A stretch of 64,000 nucleotides of DNA from Pseudoscleropodium purum. Lineage: Eukaryota > Streptophyta > Bryopsida > Hypnales > Brachytheciaceae. The stretch spans positions 2,854,501-2,918,500 of the forward strand of contig OZ017796.1 of NCBI GenBank assembly GCA_963969395.1. Reading direction: 5' to 3'. Below, in pieces: positions 1-14,706 of this stretch (position 1 is its first letter; every line of letters starts with the position of its first letter). Under the pieces are notes generated by a model. The model did no database searches, was not told the DNA's origin, and was given only the letters and a program-made list of their open reading frames with translations. The translations under genes were made by a program, and so were the position numbers.

Positions 1-248
1 TTCATAGAAGCCATCAAGATTAATGTCCTCCAAAGGGGAGAATTATAACGTCAATTTTATTAAATTGGTGGAAACGTAAATCTAAACCTATCCTAGTTTT
101 TAGAGCTTTGTGCACATGATTTCACACTGAATCTGTGGAGCCCAGAGTCGTACTAATTTAACGATGATATGATTTTTACGGTCTGTTGAGTGCGTGGAGA
201 AAACTGAAGGCAGTTGATGCTATTCAGAGGTGTACATTTATGATTTAC

Positions 249-1761
<1,513 letters not shown>

Positions 1762-1851
1762 TACAGTAGTTCACAATGCAAGCAAAGTGTAGTATTCTGT
1801 ATCTCTAGGTAGATGATCAAGTGCATATATGACTTGCACAACTGGTTTGAG

Positions 1852-1859
1852 CTTTTATA
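1852..1859 (-). promoter_or_regulatory. TATA box of the peroxidase gene
   Basis: On the minus strand the sequence reads TATAAAAG, about 90 bp upstream of the peroxidase start codon at 1761. A start site about 30 bp downstream would leave a 5' leader of roughly 60 bp. No other strong TATA lies between it and the ATG. Confidence 0.6.
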
Positions 1860-1861
1860 AG

Positions 1862-2680
1862 TTGAGTGTTGAGGATTCTGGAGTAAGCTGATCACAGTGA
1901 CCTCCCTCTGAGTACTTGGTCAACGGAGGTACCTGGTTTGAAGGGACTGTAAATTTGAGAAGCAAATCCGGCAGCTAAGGTAAAGTTCTAAAGCTAAAAA
2001 CCGATCAAAATTGATTGTGGGCTCTCATGTGCAATCTCAGAACGTGTATATTAATGGGAAGAATCTGTGGGGGGTGGTTTGGCAACAGCTTACTGCAGAG
2101 GATCAGTTTTCTTGGCTGATCTCCTGTGTAACAACCAGGATCTGACTTGCATCATTTGACATCACTTGCTCACCATTGAATTTGACTATTTAGTGGTCTC
2201 CACAGTGAAGGTCTTGATTGTCCTTTCAGATCATACGCTGGAATGTGGAAAGTGCAAATCAACCTTCAGATACAACAAGCACTCAGACAGTATGTAAGGT
2301 ACGAAGCTGAAGTATGAAGACCTAGCAGTTCTGTTGACCATGACATATGCCGCATTTGAGTGAAATCAGAATGAATAAACAGACCCAAACTAATGAAGGC
2401 AAATTCAATCAAGGTAATGAAGGTCATATATAACTATGGCCATAAAATCCTTGAGCAGTGCCGACTGCCCACCTTTTTCACTCAAATGCGGCGAGCCAGT
2501 AACCCAAAGCAAAACAACAAGAATTGCCATGAAATAATCTAATCAAACTGGAGATCCATAGTAAACACGTAAACACTCCCATTCCCGTCGTAATCCTTCG
2601 CCTTCCAGCTCTAGGAGCCGGATGTAACTCTTCAAAATGGTCAAATTCAAAGACAGAGAGGCCAACTAAGTTTGCCGGAC
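1862..2680. other. Intergenic, no gene recognised
   Basis: About 800 bp of mixed composition between the peroxidase promoter and the lectin fragment. The short open frames here have no recognisable domain. The segment 2478-2690 (minus) may be downstream sequence of the lectin fragment: one frame repeats a TYGIFG...FCSSP pattern resembling TYGTFG...FCSAP just upstream. Confidence 0.4.
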
Positions 2681-2691
2681 TGGAACAGAAG

Positions 2692-2988
2692 TCAAGCGGA
2701 TTGACCTTCCTTATCCCAAAAATTCCGTAAGTAACCAACAATGTTGCCGGGTACCACAGAAACTCCAACTGAATCGAGATGAAAGCCATCCAATCCAGAA
2801 TAAAAGTCGATCACTCTTCGAGGGGCTGAACAGAACGGTGTGGTCCGTCTACCAAATGTGCCATAGGTGTGTAAAAGCTTGGTGGTGTAAAAGCTAAGAG
2901 ACCACACACGTCGGAACAAGCTACCCCATAGTGAATATGATCCCTCCACTTGAACAAGATATTCGCTGAGGTGGTCGAACCTGTTCTG
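2692..2988 (-). pseudogene. Jacalin-related lectin domain, C-terminal fragment
   Basis: Jacalin-type domains are beta-prism mannose/galactose-binding lectins. This frame shows the order expected of the second half of the fold: EYLVQVEGSY (usual family form EYL..V.G.Y), then a V.SLSF.T strand, TYGTFG, TPFCS, and VIDFYSGLDGFHLDSVGV (usual form IVGFHGRSG.YLDAIGV). An acceptor-like tgtacgcag lies just before the first recognisable residues, so this could be the last exon of a spliced gene. I do not find a convincing first half of the domain; an open stretch at 3309-3536 (minus) might be an upstream exon but is not recognisable. The family assignment is by motif pattern only. Fragment and intact terminal exon remain alternatives. 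Confidence 0.45.
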
Positions 2989-3000
2989 CGTACAGTGCAA

Positions 3001-4330
3001 AACAAAACACAGTAACTTACAATATGCAGTATTTCACATCTTGGGCGGAGAAATCAGACTAAAGGGATCTCTTTTGAAATGGTACCTGTGAACAGGAGTC
3101 AAAGTGCGGCTCTGAGCGTTACTGAGTCCATTTCATTCGACAATCCATAAGAAATTGGACCATTTCAACTCCAAACCCAAATTAGAATATGTGGCTACAT
3201 TACATGCCCTATGTAGCTGGATTGTAGCCATCTTGCATCCACTTGATTTTACTAGTTTCCAACTCCCTAGAATTCTAGAGTGGCCTTCATTGCGCATTTG
3301 CGGAACTGTCATGTGGAATCATGTATGGAAGAGCTAAGATGAGTTTGCAGGGTGAAGGGAATGCTCACCCAGTCAGTGCTCACTCCACCTGCACCTACGG
3401 CTCTTACATTGCGCAGCAGATCGTCTCCAGCAGAGAAAGAAAATTCTTGGAGCTCAAGTTCCTCTTTGTCGCTGAAATGAACTTGGAAAGCCCTAATATC
3501 ACTCACTGGGGCGCCAAACAGGTGCGATACGAGCACTCCAGGGGCGAATCCCCCAGTGAGTACAAGAAATTCTCAATACAAAACTCTAGGGATTGGTATA
3601 TTTGGCGCAACCTTATGAAGCTGGATCTAGAGTACACCGCAATTGAACAAAGGCACGCAAGACAAGTAGTTCATGGACGAATAGGTATTGCATTGTAACT
3701 CATTAAATACATACTCCCTCCACTCTCAATGAAGGACATGCAGCATCAGTATGCTCTAGTGAATCTTACCTGTACCTCCACTGTCAATCTCCCAAAAGGC
3801 TAGACCTAATCTATTGCCAAACACTTGCTTTCATGTACTTTTGCATTGCCAATAGAGAGAAAGTGGAATCGATCTCAAAGTCGGCTTCCAGATGTAAAAA
3901 AAAGGGGTTGGGAGTATAGATAGAGTGTTATTACATACCAGACAGAAGTTGGAGGCCTTTCAGGTGCCTCAACACTCGACACACGTCTACAAATGCAGGT
4001 TGCTCCCGAGGATCCGCATCCCAACCAGGGCTGCTTTTTTTTGGCTCTCTGGTGCCAGATTGCACCAGAAAAAAATCATTTGGCTACAAAATGGGAACAA
4101 ATCTTCAAGTTTTTCGCCAGAGAACTTCGAATTAAAAAAATTCTAGGTGGAAATCGCCTAATTGTGGATGAAAATAGAATTATGGATATGTAATATGTAC
4201 GAATGTGATTTGTTCTATCCAATTTGTGGATGAATGTTGAAATTTGGAGCACTACTATAACATTTTATATTGCCACTCTGGCACTTCATAAAAAATGAAA
4301 AAAAAAGCCCTGATCCCAACACGCACAAAC
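3001..4330. other. Intergenic, one unassigned 125-codon frame
   Basis: Mostly non-coding. Plus-strand frame 3321-3698 and an overlapping minus frame 3309-3536 (containing SFSAGDDLLRNVRAVGAGG) are open, but neither shows a domain I recognise. An exon on the minus strand upstream of the lectin fragment is possible. No repeat or RNA gene was identified. Confidence 0.35.
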
Positions 4331-4343
4331 CAGGGAAGCCAAG

Positions 4344-5700
4344 TTAGCAGGGGCATCTTGAAGGAAGTCGTGGCCGCAAAGGAAAGGGGGCTGTCAGCTT
4401 CGAGTACAGGTCAGTTACTGGCACATCCCTGAAAGGCTCCTCTCCTAACAAGATTAAAATACACACAAGTCCAAAGCTGTAAACATCAGCTTTCATTGGA
4501 GAGGCATCTTCCAGATGATCGTCCTCCATGTTGGCCCCGAATATCTCAGGTGCCATATATTTCCTCCTACTTACTGTGCGTCAAATGAGAGTACCGGGTT
4601 ATTTCTTGCTTGGTCTTTACTGACGCAAAATCGGCAATCTTGGCAAACACAAATCCATCATCCGCAGCACCACCGGACAACGGGTTTACAAGAATGTTCA
4701 CTGACTTGAGGTCGCGATGGGCAATCTTCCGAGAGTGGGGGTAGCTCATAGCATCCGCAATCTGGAGCATCAAGTCGATGGTGACAGGAAGAGAGAAAGG
4801 CCGAACCCTAGCTCCTCCCTTTGTTTTTCATGAACTTGTGTGATTCCATGCACATTAGATCCGTGAGAAGGGAGTCCTCATAGTACACGAATACTTTGAC
4901 GATGTGTCAGCCATTAGTGAAAATGATTTGTCAAAGTATTCGCGTACTCTGAGGAATCCCTTTCACTCATGCATTCGCCTCAGCTCGTAAAGTAGGCAGC
5001 CCGACGTGATTGAAAATTTTCTGAGCATAATTGAAGCCCAGCCACGTGACTTCTACAACCTGACTAAATGAACCTAAGCCTATTGACCGAACATACTTTA
5101 CAACGTCTGGGTCAAAACTCCACGACAAAGATTTGTGGTCCTGCTCCCCCCGCCCCCGCCTCAACTCCTCGAGGGAAAGTCCTCTCAATACTTGGCCAAC
5201 AAGACAAAAAGATGGATTCTTCTGCAAATGCATATTGCCACAATCTTCAGCACTGCAAGAATGACCCCACTTCCAATTCTCCAACTCTCCCATTACCTGC
5301 TACCAGACTTCTTCCGCTACGTTCTCCAGTAGAAAGTGCTCCTGGTACCCAAGTTGGACTTGCCACGGAAAATCTTTCAGCGTCGCCAAAACCGATGCGA
5401 GATTCCTTTAAACCATGGTGTCAAACACCACCGATGTACACCAGTGAATTTCTTTCAAAATGTTGGCAAATGCTTGGGACCGCTCTGCATGTCGAAGAGC
5501 CACCTTCAGAAGAGGCAACCTCCAGGCAATAATCTTCACTTAGGCTTCTCGCAAGCGTCAGCACCCGTTTCAACTCTGGCGTCACTTGCATCGGGGCAAC
5601 TGGCTCCCAAAGACTTTGAGCGCCATCGATCCAATATGACAAAGGAAGTTCGTTCGATGGGCCCCAATTCTGGAGAGCATGCCGAAAATAGGTCACAAGA
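4344..5700 (-). pseudogene. Protein kinase (TKL/RLCK-like) pseudogene
   Basis: Decayed Ser/Thr-type kinase read in several frames. In order: an N-terminal non-kinase region (about 5696-5421, containing LQNWGPSNELPLSYWIDGAQ); the N-lobe glycine loop YVRSIGLGSFSQVVEVTW and lysine strand AQKIF (5105-4990); HIVKVFVYYEDS (about 4909-4875); LMLQIADAMSYPHS and the catalytic loop IAHRDLKSVNILV (4773-4690); an altered DFG (IADFAS); YMAPEIF (about 4560); ADVYSFGL (about 4495). The frame is broken between the 5696 and 5293 segments, by stops before 4909 and inside KNKGRS, and by a one-base shift just before MAPEIF. The DFG glycine is Ala. The WLG..(A)xK style of N-lobe is one I associate with large moss kinase families. 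A small inverted duplication sits between the lysine strand and HIVKVF. No function expected. Confidence 0.8.
4863..4966. repeat. Inverted duplication / hairpin inside kinase pseudogene
   Basis: Arms 4863-4900 and 4930-4966 pair over about 37 nt with three mismatches and one bulge, separated by 29 nt. Both arms carry the same kinase coding segment (the one giving VKVFVYYEDS on the minus strand) in opposite orientation. The core CGAATACTTTGAC is perfectly complementary. Confidence 0.8.
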
Positions 5701-6984
5701 ACCTGGTGCTAGCGTCTACAATTGACATCCACACCCAATGAGTTGTAGCTTGAACCAGATTCCTCTGCAAGATAAGTAAGTGAATGGATTAGTGCTCCAA
5801 ATAGTCCGACAAAAAAAGCAAACCGTCACATCAGACAAAAGGCGGGAATTTGACAGGATTGTCTAGTCGGTACCGAATGGAGGAAGGGAAATTGCTTACT
5901 TCAATCGTTGGGGCGCTGTTGCCCACCACTCATGGAAGTAGCAGCATCGTAGGGACATTCCGCAGCCAAAGATCTCAAAGCCAATCCATAGCGAGGGCCT
6001 GGAGTATTTGCAACAGCGCCGAACACGAAGATTCGAAACAATCGCCGTCCACACATGCCTCACTTGCACGAACAACGTCATCTCCAAACACCAAGCTTGC
6101 GATCCATCGCCACTCCAAACAATCTAACAACTTAACACCATGCGCAGGCAACACACGAACCCTGGCAAGAAGCCCAGCCGACTGCCGACTTCAAGCTTAG
6201 GGCAGTGAGGGCACTCTGTACACTAAAGAGCCCAACAAATCCAACGCATTCTACTGCAATTTTGTAGTCGACGTCAGCACATTTCAGTCCATTGCGTATC
6301 GACAATTAAAAAATGGTAGAGATCTTCAAAGGTGGGCCGCATCTTAGGGATCACTAAGACGCGAAGTCATGCCACAACAAGCTTTGCAATGGACCATTTC
6401 TGATCAGGGACCCATTCCTGCTATGTAACCATTCCCGTCTTTCCAATCAGCAGGAGATCAATTATGACACAATTCTCAATGCAGTTGTGGCACATAACGA
6501 TTGGCTGCAGTCTTGGTTGATTTTGAAACCAACCTATGAATGAAATAGGAAGATCTATATAACAAGAATAGGTTGAATAGAATCTTCAATTAAAAAACTC
6601 GTAGAAATTATGTTTTGAGAAATAAAATTCTGAAAAAATATGGAATCTACCTAAATACTATTTCTATACATGGGGAAACTTCTCCACTCAAGAAACATGT
6701 ACTCCAAATATGTGTAATTGCTTAAGTGGTTGAAAATGGGTTGGCTCCTTTAGATTACCCAAATTTGCAATGTGGCTATCTTGTACAATGTGCTTATGGG
6801 TGCTCGTAGAGAAAGAATTGGTTGCATAGACTCAAATACAAGAGGAATCATGACAATCCAATAAGAACTTAAACAAATATGAATTTTCAAACACATGTGA
6901 TGCAAAAAAATAAATCATTAGTAGATGTGACTCAATCATCTTTAAAAGGTCCAATATCATTGGTACACCACCCTAATACCGTTA
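5701..6984. other. Non-coding between kinase pseudogene and SINE
   Basis: 5701-6200 is GC-balanced and may hold further degraded N-terminal kinase sequence on the minus strand (frame 6087-5896), but no motif supports this. From about 6500 the DNA becomes strongly AT-rich with no coding signal. Confidence 0.35.
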
Positions 6985-6998
6985 GATGAGTATTTTTG

Positions 6999-7182
6999 CT
7001 TTTGTTTTTCTGACACAAATGTATTAAACAACACATTGTGAGGGTTTTCTGTCAAGAAGAAAGGCTACTTTCACACTAAACAAACAACGTGCCACTGCTA
7101 AGTATCAAATCCACAACCACGCCATTCACTTTGGTTACCTTTCCGTCATCATCCAATAGTTTAGAGTCATCTTGGAGCATTT
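6999..7182 (-). mobile_element. SINE-like retroposon, copy 1
   Basis: Clearly homologous to the elements at 35537-35723 and 36562-36731. On the minus strand it begins near AAGATGACTCTAAACTATTG, passes a B-box-like segment (GTGGATTTGATACTT) and ends CACAATGTGTTG... with a short A-rich tail. It is bounded by an imperfect target-site duplication, GATGAGTATTTTTG (6985-6998) and GATGAGTGTTTTG (7183-7195). Non-autonomous; no coding capacity. Confidence 0.8.
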
Positions 7183-7195
7183 GATGAGTGTTTTG

Positions 7196-10100
7196 AAAGC
7201 AAGAGTTTAAAATTCCAAAAGCACCTATTTTATTGCTTGAAGCTACAACTTGCTCTAACAAGTATTTCTTCACAATTTAGCTTACCTAAATCAACATTTG
7301 ATATCCTAAAACTATTGAAGGTGCTTTTATCACAAATACATGTAGTATAAGTATCTATAATATAGTTACACTACAATTCTAAATCATTTTTATAATATAG
7401 AGATCTATAACAGAGGTGTAGTGTTTTAAGCTTATAGACTCACGATTCTAGGCTCACATAATAGCACCCCTCACAAATGTTGTTACAGTATGACTATATA
7501 TTGATTCTGGTTTCAAGACATGTGTCACATTTGTACACTCGTTGGCTAAGGCTTCATCATCATTATCTTTTAAGTATAAATTTTAAGTTGTGTATATGTT
7601 TTATTCAAAGCCCTATATATATGTTTTACCAAAAATGCACTCCAAAAATGCCATTTCAAAATTGTAAAAAAATTGTAAAAATTGAGATAATTGTGTAAAA
7701 AAGAAAATTCATGACAAATTTTCTTAGAAATTATTTTGTTCTTGTTGCAAGCAAAATAAGATGCTTCATCACTAATCCAAATGGAATGAATCAATTATTT
7801 ATATATTCAATTAGATATATTCTATGACAAAAAAATTTAAAAACTTCTATTTCAAATTCTATTTTTTTTTTCCAACTAAAGACAAAACATTTTGAATTTA
7901 AAATGGCCTAACTTTTGTTCTTAGTCACAAGTTGAAATAAAAATTATACTTTCAAAAAGTTGGTTCATTTTTCTATCTTAAGAAAAAAGTTATTAATAGT
8001 TATATATTACTTGTATTATTAGTCTTAGCAAAAATTGTATCCAAGAAAAGTTCGATGCAAAGTTTTAAGAGAATGGATATAATTTTGATATTGTTACCTC
8101 AATTGGTATATCTTAAAGTAGTAAGAAAATATAATTTAGAAAACTAATCCTAACAATTGTATAAATTCTAGTGGAATCACTGGAATGGTTGTATAAATAT
8201 GAAAAAACAATTCCCTATTTTTTCATTATTTTCGTGAGTACTTAGGGGACTAGCTTTTATTAGATAATTATTTTTTTTTAGAGAGGTGTAAATCTCTTCA
8301 TTTTTTGTTAAGACCTTATGCCATTGATTTGTCAACATCGTGAAAATGCTTTTCAAACCAATATCTTCTAAATTCTCTTAAATTTTTTAAATATGTAAAA
8401 AAAAATGATATAAATGATTTACAAATTCAAAGAAATTTGATTTTAACCCCAATTTCCCAAGAGTCCCCTCAAGAAACTCTTGAAAATTTGGATAGGTATC
8501 TATGCTCTCAATTTTGGCAAGATTTTTTGAATTTTTTCTTGAGATAGGAAAATTGAATAGCTTTTGAACGAATATAATTTTTATTTCAATTAGTGCCCTT
8601 AAGCAAAAGTTATGCCACAATAAGCTCAAAACAAGCTAGGGAAAGGAAAAAAACCAAGTAGAAACAAATTGAAATAATTTTTATTTATTTTTAATTATTT
8701 CTCATAGATTATATTTTTGTCTATGTGGAAAGAATTGATTCATCCATTTGCATAAGTAATGTAAAATTTATGAAGCTTCTTGTTTTACAAGAAATTTGAG
8801 CAAATTCTTGAGAATATAATGTATTGAATCTATTTTTGAACTCAATTTTAATAATTTTTCAAAAGCTAAAAATTGCACATGGCTTAGTTTGCTATCTAGA
8901 ACAATCTCAATGTTGCAATTAGTGTATTTTAATTCTATCTTAGAGCTATCAACAATTTAGTTTCTACTTCTATCTCGTACTTGCTTTGACTTAACAATTT
9001 CTTTAAGAAGAAAAATTATAGGAAGGGGTTTTAATTATTTTTCTCCAAATTTTCACTTCAATTTTCCAGCAAATTCTTTTTTAATTTGCAATCTATAACA
9101 AAAAATTTAAGTTATGATGATTCAAAGCCTTATAATCTAGTTAGACTAAGAACAAAAATATTCATTTTATTTACTTTAAACAATTTTTTCTTGTAATCAA
9201 TACTATTAAAGTTTCTAAAATTTTTTTTAGACATTTATATATTAGCTTAGTGCAAGATCCTACAATTGAATATGTATTAAAAACAATTTTGTTGAAATTT
9301 TAGTTGTTTGCATATGAAATGTTAATTTTCAGTGGTTTGGACCAAAAAAATGGCCTTGGAATTTCAAGGGTTAATTAGTACAAAGAACATGATGAAGCAT
9401 ATTTATTGCCTAGAAACAAAATCATGGGTAAATTCTAATTTATTTCTAGAAACAACCTCAAAAGCCAAATCATCATATATAGTTGATTATATAAAATACA
9501 TATCTCAAAATTTTGTATGTAATTATCTTCAAATATTAGTACATTGTTGATCACTTTATACTTTATAATTTTTTGTTTAATTTCTAAATTTTGATAATAA
9601 TTGTTCTATGCATTATAATTTTTATTTTAAATTACATTCAATCCTAAAAAAATTAGGAACTCAAATTGGACTTTTGAGAAATTTGGGCATGATCCAATGG
9701 CTTAATACTATTGAATTTTTGCACAAAATTTAAGAATAGGCTTCTAATCATTGCACTTTATATGTGAACCTTAGCTATGTTTCTTGTCATTATGATGAGA
9801 TTTGCAAAAGTTCTAAAATCTTTTTAAAATTTTGATGTTATATGAGGCCAAATTATTTCTTTTTTATTTGAATTTTAAATATTTAACTTTGTAAATTTGG
9901 ATCCATATCTATATAGTTTTTTTTATTATTTTATTCCAATTTAGCCCCTTGAATATCCAACATTCAAATTTTCAACAGTCATTGTTATGGCTAAACATAG
10001 ACATATCTCCAAAACACAAAAATGCATTTTTTCATCCATTGATTCTTGTAGATTTTTTTATTAGTTCTTTAATATTTTCTCCTTGAAAATTTTAAAGACT

Positions 10101-11940
10101 TTGCTTAGAAAATGCTCTATTTAATTCTAAAGATACTAGTAGATTTGACCTCAAAAAGTAATTTTTTAAATTTCAAATTGACCATTTAGAAATGACTTGA
10201 ATGAAAAAATAAAATAAAAGTCTTCAAAAATCATTAAGATTAGAATTTAATATTTTGAACTTAAAAGAAAAAATTCTCATGAAAATCACAAATATTCAAT
10301 TTATTATTTATTTTAGAACGAACATTCAAATTTTGGCTTCAAATTTATTGGAAATATTGGTTTGTATACAAATTGATCTTACTAAATGGATTTGATTTAT
10401 GAATCATAGCTTATATACAACTATTGTGTGAATCACTATTAAATTATTATTCAAAGTTATATTTTATAATGCATCTTTGCAATATTATTTTGGAATTTAG
10501 ACCATCCTTTTGGTTGTTTACAAGTTAAGAGATGAAAGCTATAAGGACTTTGTTATTGCTAGCTAAAAAGGTAAAAATAACTTTGAAGTAATATTCTATA
10601 ATAAATTTTCAAATTTTCACATGATAAAAAAACATATTCAATATGTATAACTTACTATAATGTTTTACCATTTGGATCAATTCACTTTCTCACCATTACC
10701 ATTTTCAATGAAAAGTGAAAGTTATTAGTAATTTATCTTTTTATTTCATTATGTTCTTCCTTTTATTTGTTTTCCCAAAAGTATTTATGAAGAAAGATTG
10801 ACTAATTTATTTTCATATATTTTCAAGCCATTTTCAAGTGTATTTTGAAATGCAGATTTTTATATGGACACAAATGGATTATTAAAAGTCTTGAAACACA
10901 AGATTTCACCTTTGAATAGGTCTAGAAAGAACATGTTTTTGAAGTTTAGGCATTATGATTTTACAATTGATAGAGTTTTTTCTTAAAATTTTAGGAGGAT
11001 ATATTTGAACCAATTAACTAAAAGATTCTATAAATTAAATTCATACAAATATATGAAGATAAGATTAGCCTTATTTGGATAAGGTAGATAAACCTTAAAT
11101 ACTAAAGGACTAAAAAGTTCACTTTGAATTTTTTGAGAGCTTGGTTAAGCTTCATAATTTGGATATTTTGCACAAATGTTTTATGATAGATGCAAATCAA
11201 CCTAATTTGCATGTGGAGCTTTGTGTCAAGTCATTCTTGAAAATTTTGCAAAATTGGAAGGTTGTTTTTGATTTTGATGTCAAAGTGGCTAGCTAAAAAT
11301 ACATTTTTAATAAAGATTTAATTAATTGTCTTGTATTGTATAGATTGATACCTATTCAAAAACATTTTGGAACTTTTCAATTCCAAATAATGAGGTGAAA
11401 GTTATAAGGAGTTTTATTTTGAGGGCATAGAAGTATCTAGAATAAAAATTTTAAAAATTATTTCTTGAACTCAGTTTTGAGAATTTTCAAATAGAAACAA
11501 AAAGAAAGGATATCCTCATTAGATTTACTTGAATATTTTCACACATTGAAATTTACACTACAATTTGGTGCCTTGGGCATTTAGGGTTAAAAGGAAGTCT
11601 AGGGGGGCATGTTTAGGTACTCTGTATGTTTTCAATTTTGAAAATCCATAGAGTATTGTTTGAATACCAAAAAATTACAATAGACTTGGGTTGATTTTTA
11701 CCTTAAGTAGATTAACATTGTTAGTGAAAAGCAAAATCATCTATTGAACCATGAAGCTAGCATGGATATTGAAAGTAGCGTTAAAAATTAACTTCAAGAA
11801 TTTAGACGACCCACTTGAGATGCTCTGTGATATAATATCTCCTATCCAATTTCATGTCTACCTCACAAGCTAACTTAGCCCTCAAACAACGAGCTGGTCA
11901 TTGTGAAAATCATCTATTTTAGAACCGAGTGAATTGTTGA
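7196..11940. other. AT-rich non-coding block
   Basis: About 4.7 kb of very AT-rich DNA without credible genes; the few open frames of 70-80 codons are low-complexity chance frames. Stretches near 10525-10560 and 11370-11420 carry the phrase GAAAG(T/C)TATAAGGA(G/C)TTT, also seen in the dispersed AT-rich repeat at 21560, 32340, 42810 and 56300. This suggests the block is built of decayed copies of that repeat. Confidence 0.5.
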
Positions 11941-13640
11941 CTTAAAAAAAAAATACAAAAGCACTCACTGGAAGTCAAAGTACTATAGAAGACCTCTCCT
12001 TTTCACACAAATGCGGTGGATAAATAATTGCACTTCTGTCCTGCATGGAGAGATTCTTTGTCATTCATCGGCTGAAAAACGTCCTCATCGTCGTTTACGG
12101 GTTAACAAGAGGCCACACTTCTTCATTCCTCGAATGATTCCAACGGCCGCTCTGCTTCCGCATCACTCCACCCGTTCACCGAAAGAGCACCCTGGATTCT
12201 ATCCGAAATTGTCTGCTGGCTGTGCTCAAAACATAACTTAGATTTTCCAAATCCCGGAACAAGCCACCTCCGGAGAAACGAATGGAGGGCAACCGACAGA
12301 CAGACAGACAGGGATAGTTCTTCAATTCGCGAAATAAAATTAGAATATTAGTGAGTAGAATAATTGCCAAAGGATAAAGCAGCAGTCGTCTCGACCGACG
12401 GAAGGACCAACAAGGCCCACGGGACCCAGTGAGAGGGTCGGCTCTCAGAGAATCATAGAGTACGTTAAGCTAAGATAGTCATGGGGACCTGTGACAACTT
12501 TACAGGTGGTCCTCTGGAGCAATTTATGGAAGTGCGATTGTTGTTGGGTCTTAAGCATGCTGCCTTTGGCAGACACCTGGTGTACAAAGGATTATGCTTC
12601 ATTCAAAATATATCCACTGTACTGCTGTGGATGTGGAAGTCCTTCTACTTGAAGAATACAGTATTATCAGTCATACCTCCTGCTTTTGTTAGCACAGATT
12701 GAATTGACAAATTCAATCCTCTTTGAAGATTTGTTTTTGGAGGATTAACGCACACAACAGAGCTTTTGTTCTTTGGTGTGCCTTGCTTGCAATGGAATAG
12801 ATTGAACATTTGTGTCAAATTGAAAGAGAACAGAACTGAAGTACTCTTACTACAATAAGTATAGTCTCATTTTGAAGTTGGTGTAAAGAAGAAGAAGAAG
12901 ACTCATGCCGGCAGTTAGGCTGGTCTGAATGAAAAGTCTCTCTAGGAAATAGTCCTACAAATAAACCTCATGCACCTAGGTAATGGGTGCTACTTTAAAG
13001 ACCTCTTAGAAGTAGACTTTATGCCTGGTGTGAAAAGTTTGTTGATTCTAAACTAAGCACGAATATGACAATAGTAGAGACTAGAAAGCACAAAAAAATA
13101 ATTTAACAGAAGTCTAAAAACATGCCCGTTAGGAAACGAGTTACATTGGTAGGAGGTGTCTGAACTTGCTTGACAAAAGAATGCAAGTTCAGAAGTGCAT
13201 TACAAAACTCTTCAAGTGGAGTGCCTTACTGTAGTTCTTTGAGGCAATGAGGAATCTCACTGTGCCCAATCCAGTAACGAACCTAGAAATTCTGGAGCAG
13301 GAATGCCAGAGTATGGTAGCATCCCCTGCTAATAACTTGACTATGATCGACTATGAATGCCGTGCATGAATTTGTAGGGACTCAGCAACATCTATGTTAA
13401 GTTGTTGTCAAGGAATTTCTATATGCAAGTAACTCACAAAGTACCCGACAAGTTCAGCTGACTCAGCCCAGTCAAGGTCCCAGGAAACAAAAAGGATTCT
13501 AAGGCGCAAAAGACGGCACTCCTAAAGCACGCAAAGCGACGTAACCAGCAAAATTCCTTTGGACCTACGGAGGAAATACGCCGAACCTGTTCCGGACCTC
13601 CCCCAAACCTGAGGCCCGGCAGTTCAGTCCCACAGACACA
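11941..13640. other. Intergenic upstream of LRR gene
   Basis: Less AT-rich than the preceding block. It contains a short CAGA microsatellite (about 12294-12312). Frames 12011-12241 and 12481-12702 are open but unrecognisable. No gene is supported. Confidence 0.4.
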
Positions 13641-13700
13641 AGAGAGAAGGAGTCGGACATTCCGTGCGCAAGCAAGCGCTCTTCACGCCATCGAGGTTCC

Positions 13701-14659
13701 GTGAGTGCTGCCATAGCGTCTTCCTTGCTCAATCCACCCGCTTCTCATCCTCTCCTCCTTGTCGTCTCTTGCAATTCGTCACCCAATTCCCTTTGGAGCT
13801 TCGTTTCGAGCTCAATTGTGCAGATTTTGGCAAGGTTGGTGTCTGTGAGGTTTCACTTTGTAAAGATGTGGAAGAACTGCTGAGAAAGCGGGGTTGTGTG
13901 CTGAAGTAGCGTGCGCGCGCGAGATGAAATGTAAATCCGTTACTTTGAGATATTTGGTCTAAATTTAGGGGTGGGGGTGGTCTGAGTACCTTCTCGTGAC
14001 TTTGTTGTTTTAAGTTCAATGTGAAATTCAAATTCGCGGATGACATCTTTCTGAGCTTATAATTCGAACTCATTCAATTTCGCTTGTTTTGTTTTACATG
14101 ATATCTTTACGAAATTGTATTTAGCTAGGTGGGCATGCTGTATGTATTAAACTATTAATTGCGAGTGTTCAAGTGGCAGATCCAGATACAAATATTGCAA
14201 GTTTGCATCGGTTTACAACATATACAATATGTTTGTCTTCTTGGTGAATTGTCACGGGGTTGATACTTCCCATAATTTTTATGATCGCCGAATTCCAATC
14301 CATTGCAGATAGGTTAAGGATAACGTTGCAGTTGGAGTGATTTAGATTCTCGGATGATATGTTTCAGTGCTTATTAGCGGAACTCATTCAGAATCTCATA
14401 TTCAAGTACTCGTTTGTTAGGGTATTCAATGATCACTGGGAGATGATGGAACTATTCTCTGTCACTGTGATTCAATGTATCAGATTGCTATTACTCGGAT
14501 TTACATTAGTCTGCGATCGCTTGGAAGTATGAGTTTTTTGAGTTGTCATGATTCTTTACAATTGATGCTATAATTTGCGACGTTGCCGTGAATTCTTTTG
14601 TATGCGTTGGATGGAGTGAAGAGATGGGAATTTTGTGTGGAATTGGATGTTGTGTGCAG
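13701..14659 (+). other. Probable 5' UTR intron of the LRR gene
   Basis: A GTGAGTGC donor-like site at 13701 and a strong acceptor TGTTGTGTGCAG ending at 14659 frame a 959-bp region with no coding. The ATG of the LRR gene follows 48 bp after the acceptor. The middle (about 14015-14500) is homologous to 23905-24305 downstream of petC. The donor is a guess (another GT lies near 13832); the acceptor is more secure. Confidence 0.5.
14015..14500. repeat. LRR leader copy of the shared segment
   Basis: Partner of 23905-24305. The repeated sub-motif lies at about 14030-14090 and 14340-14420. It falls entirely inside the probable 5' UTR intron of the LRR gene. Confidence 0.8.
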
Positions 14660-14706
14660 ATGGGAACATGAGGAGACGGTGAACAAATTTAAGAATTGAA
14701 GGAGCC

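Noticed and set aside
3321..3698. 125-codon plus-strand open frame
   Set aside because: No domain, and it overlaps an equally open minus frame; no support for either as a gene.
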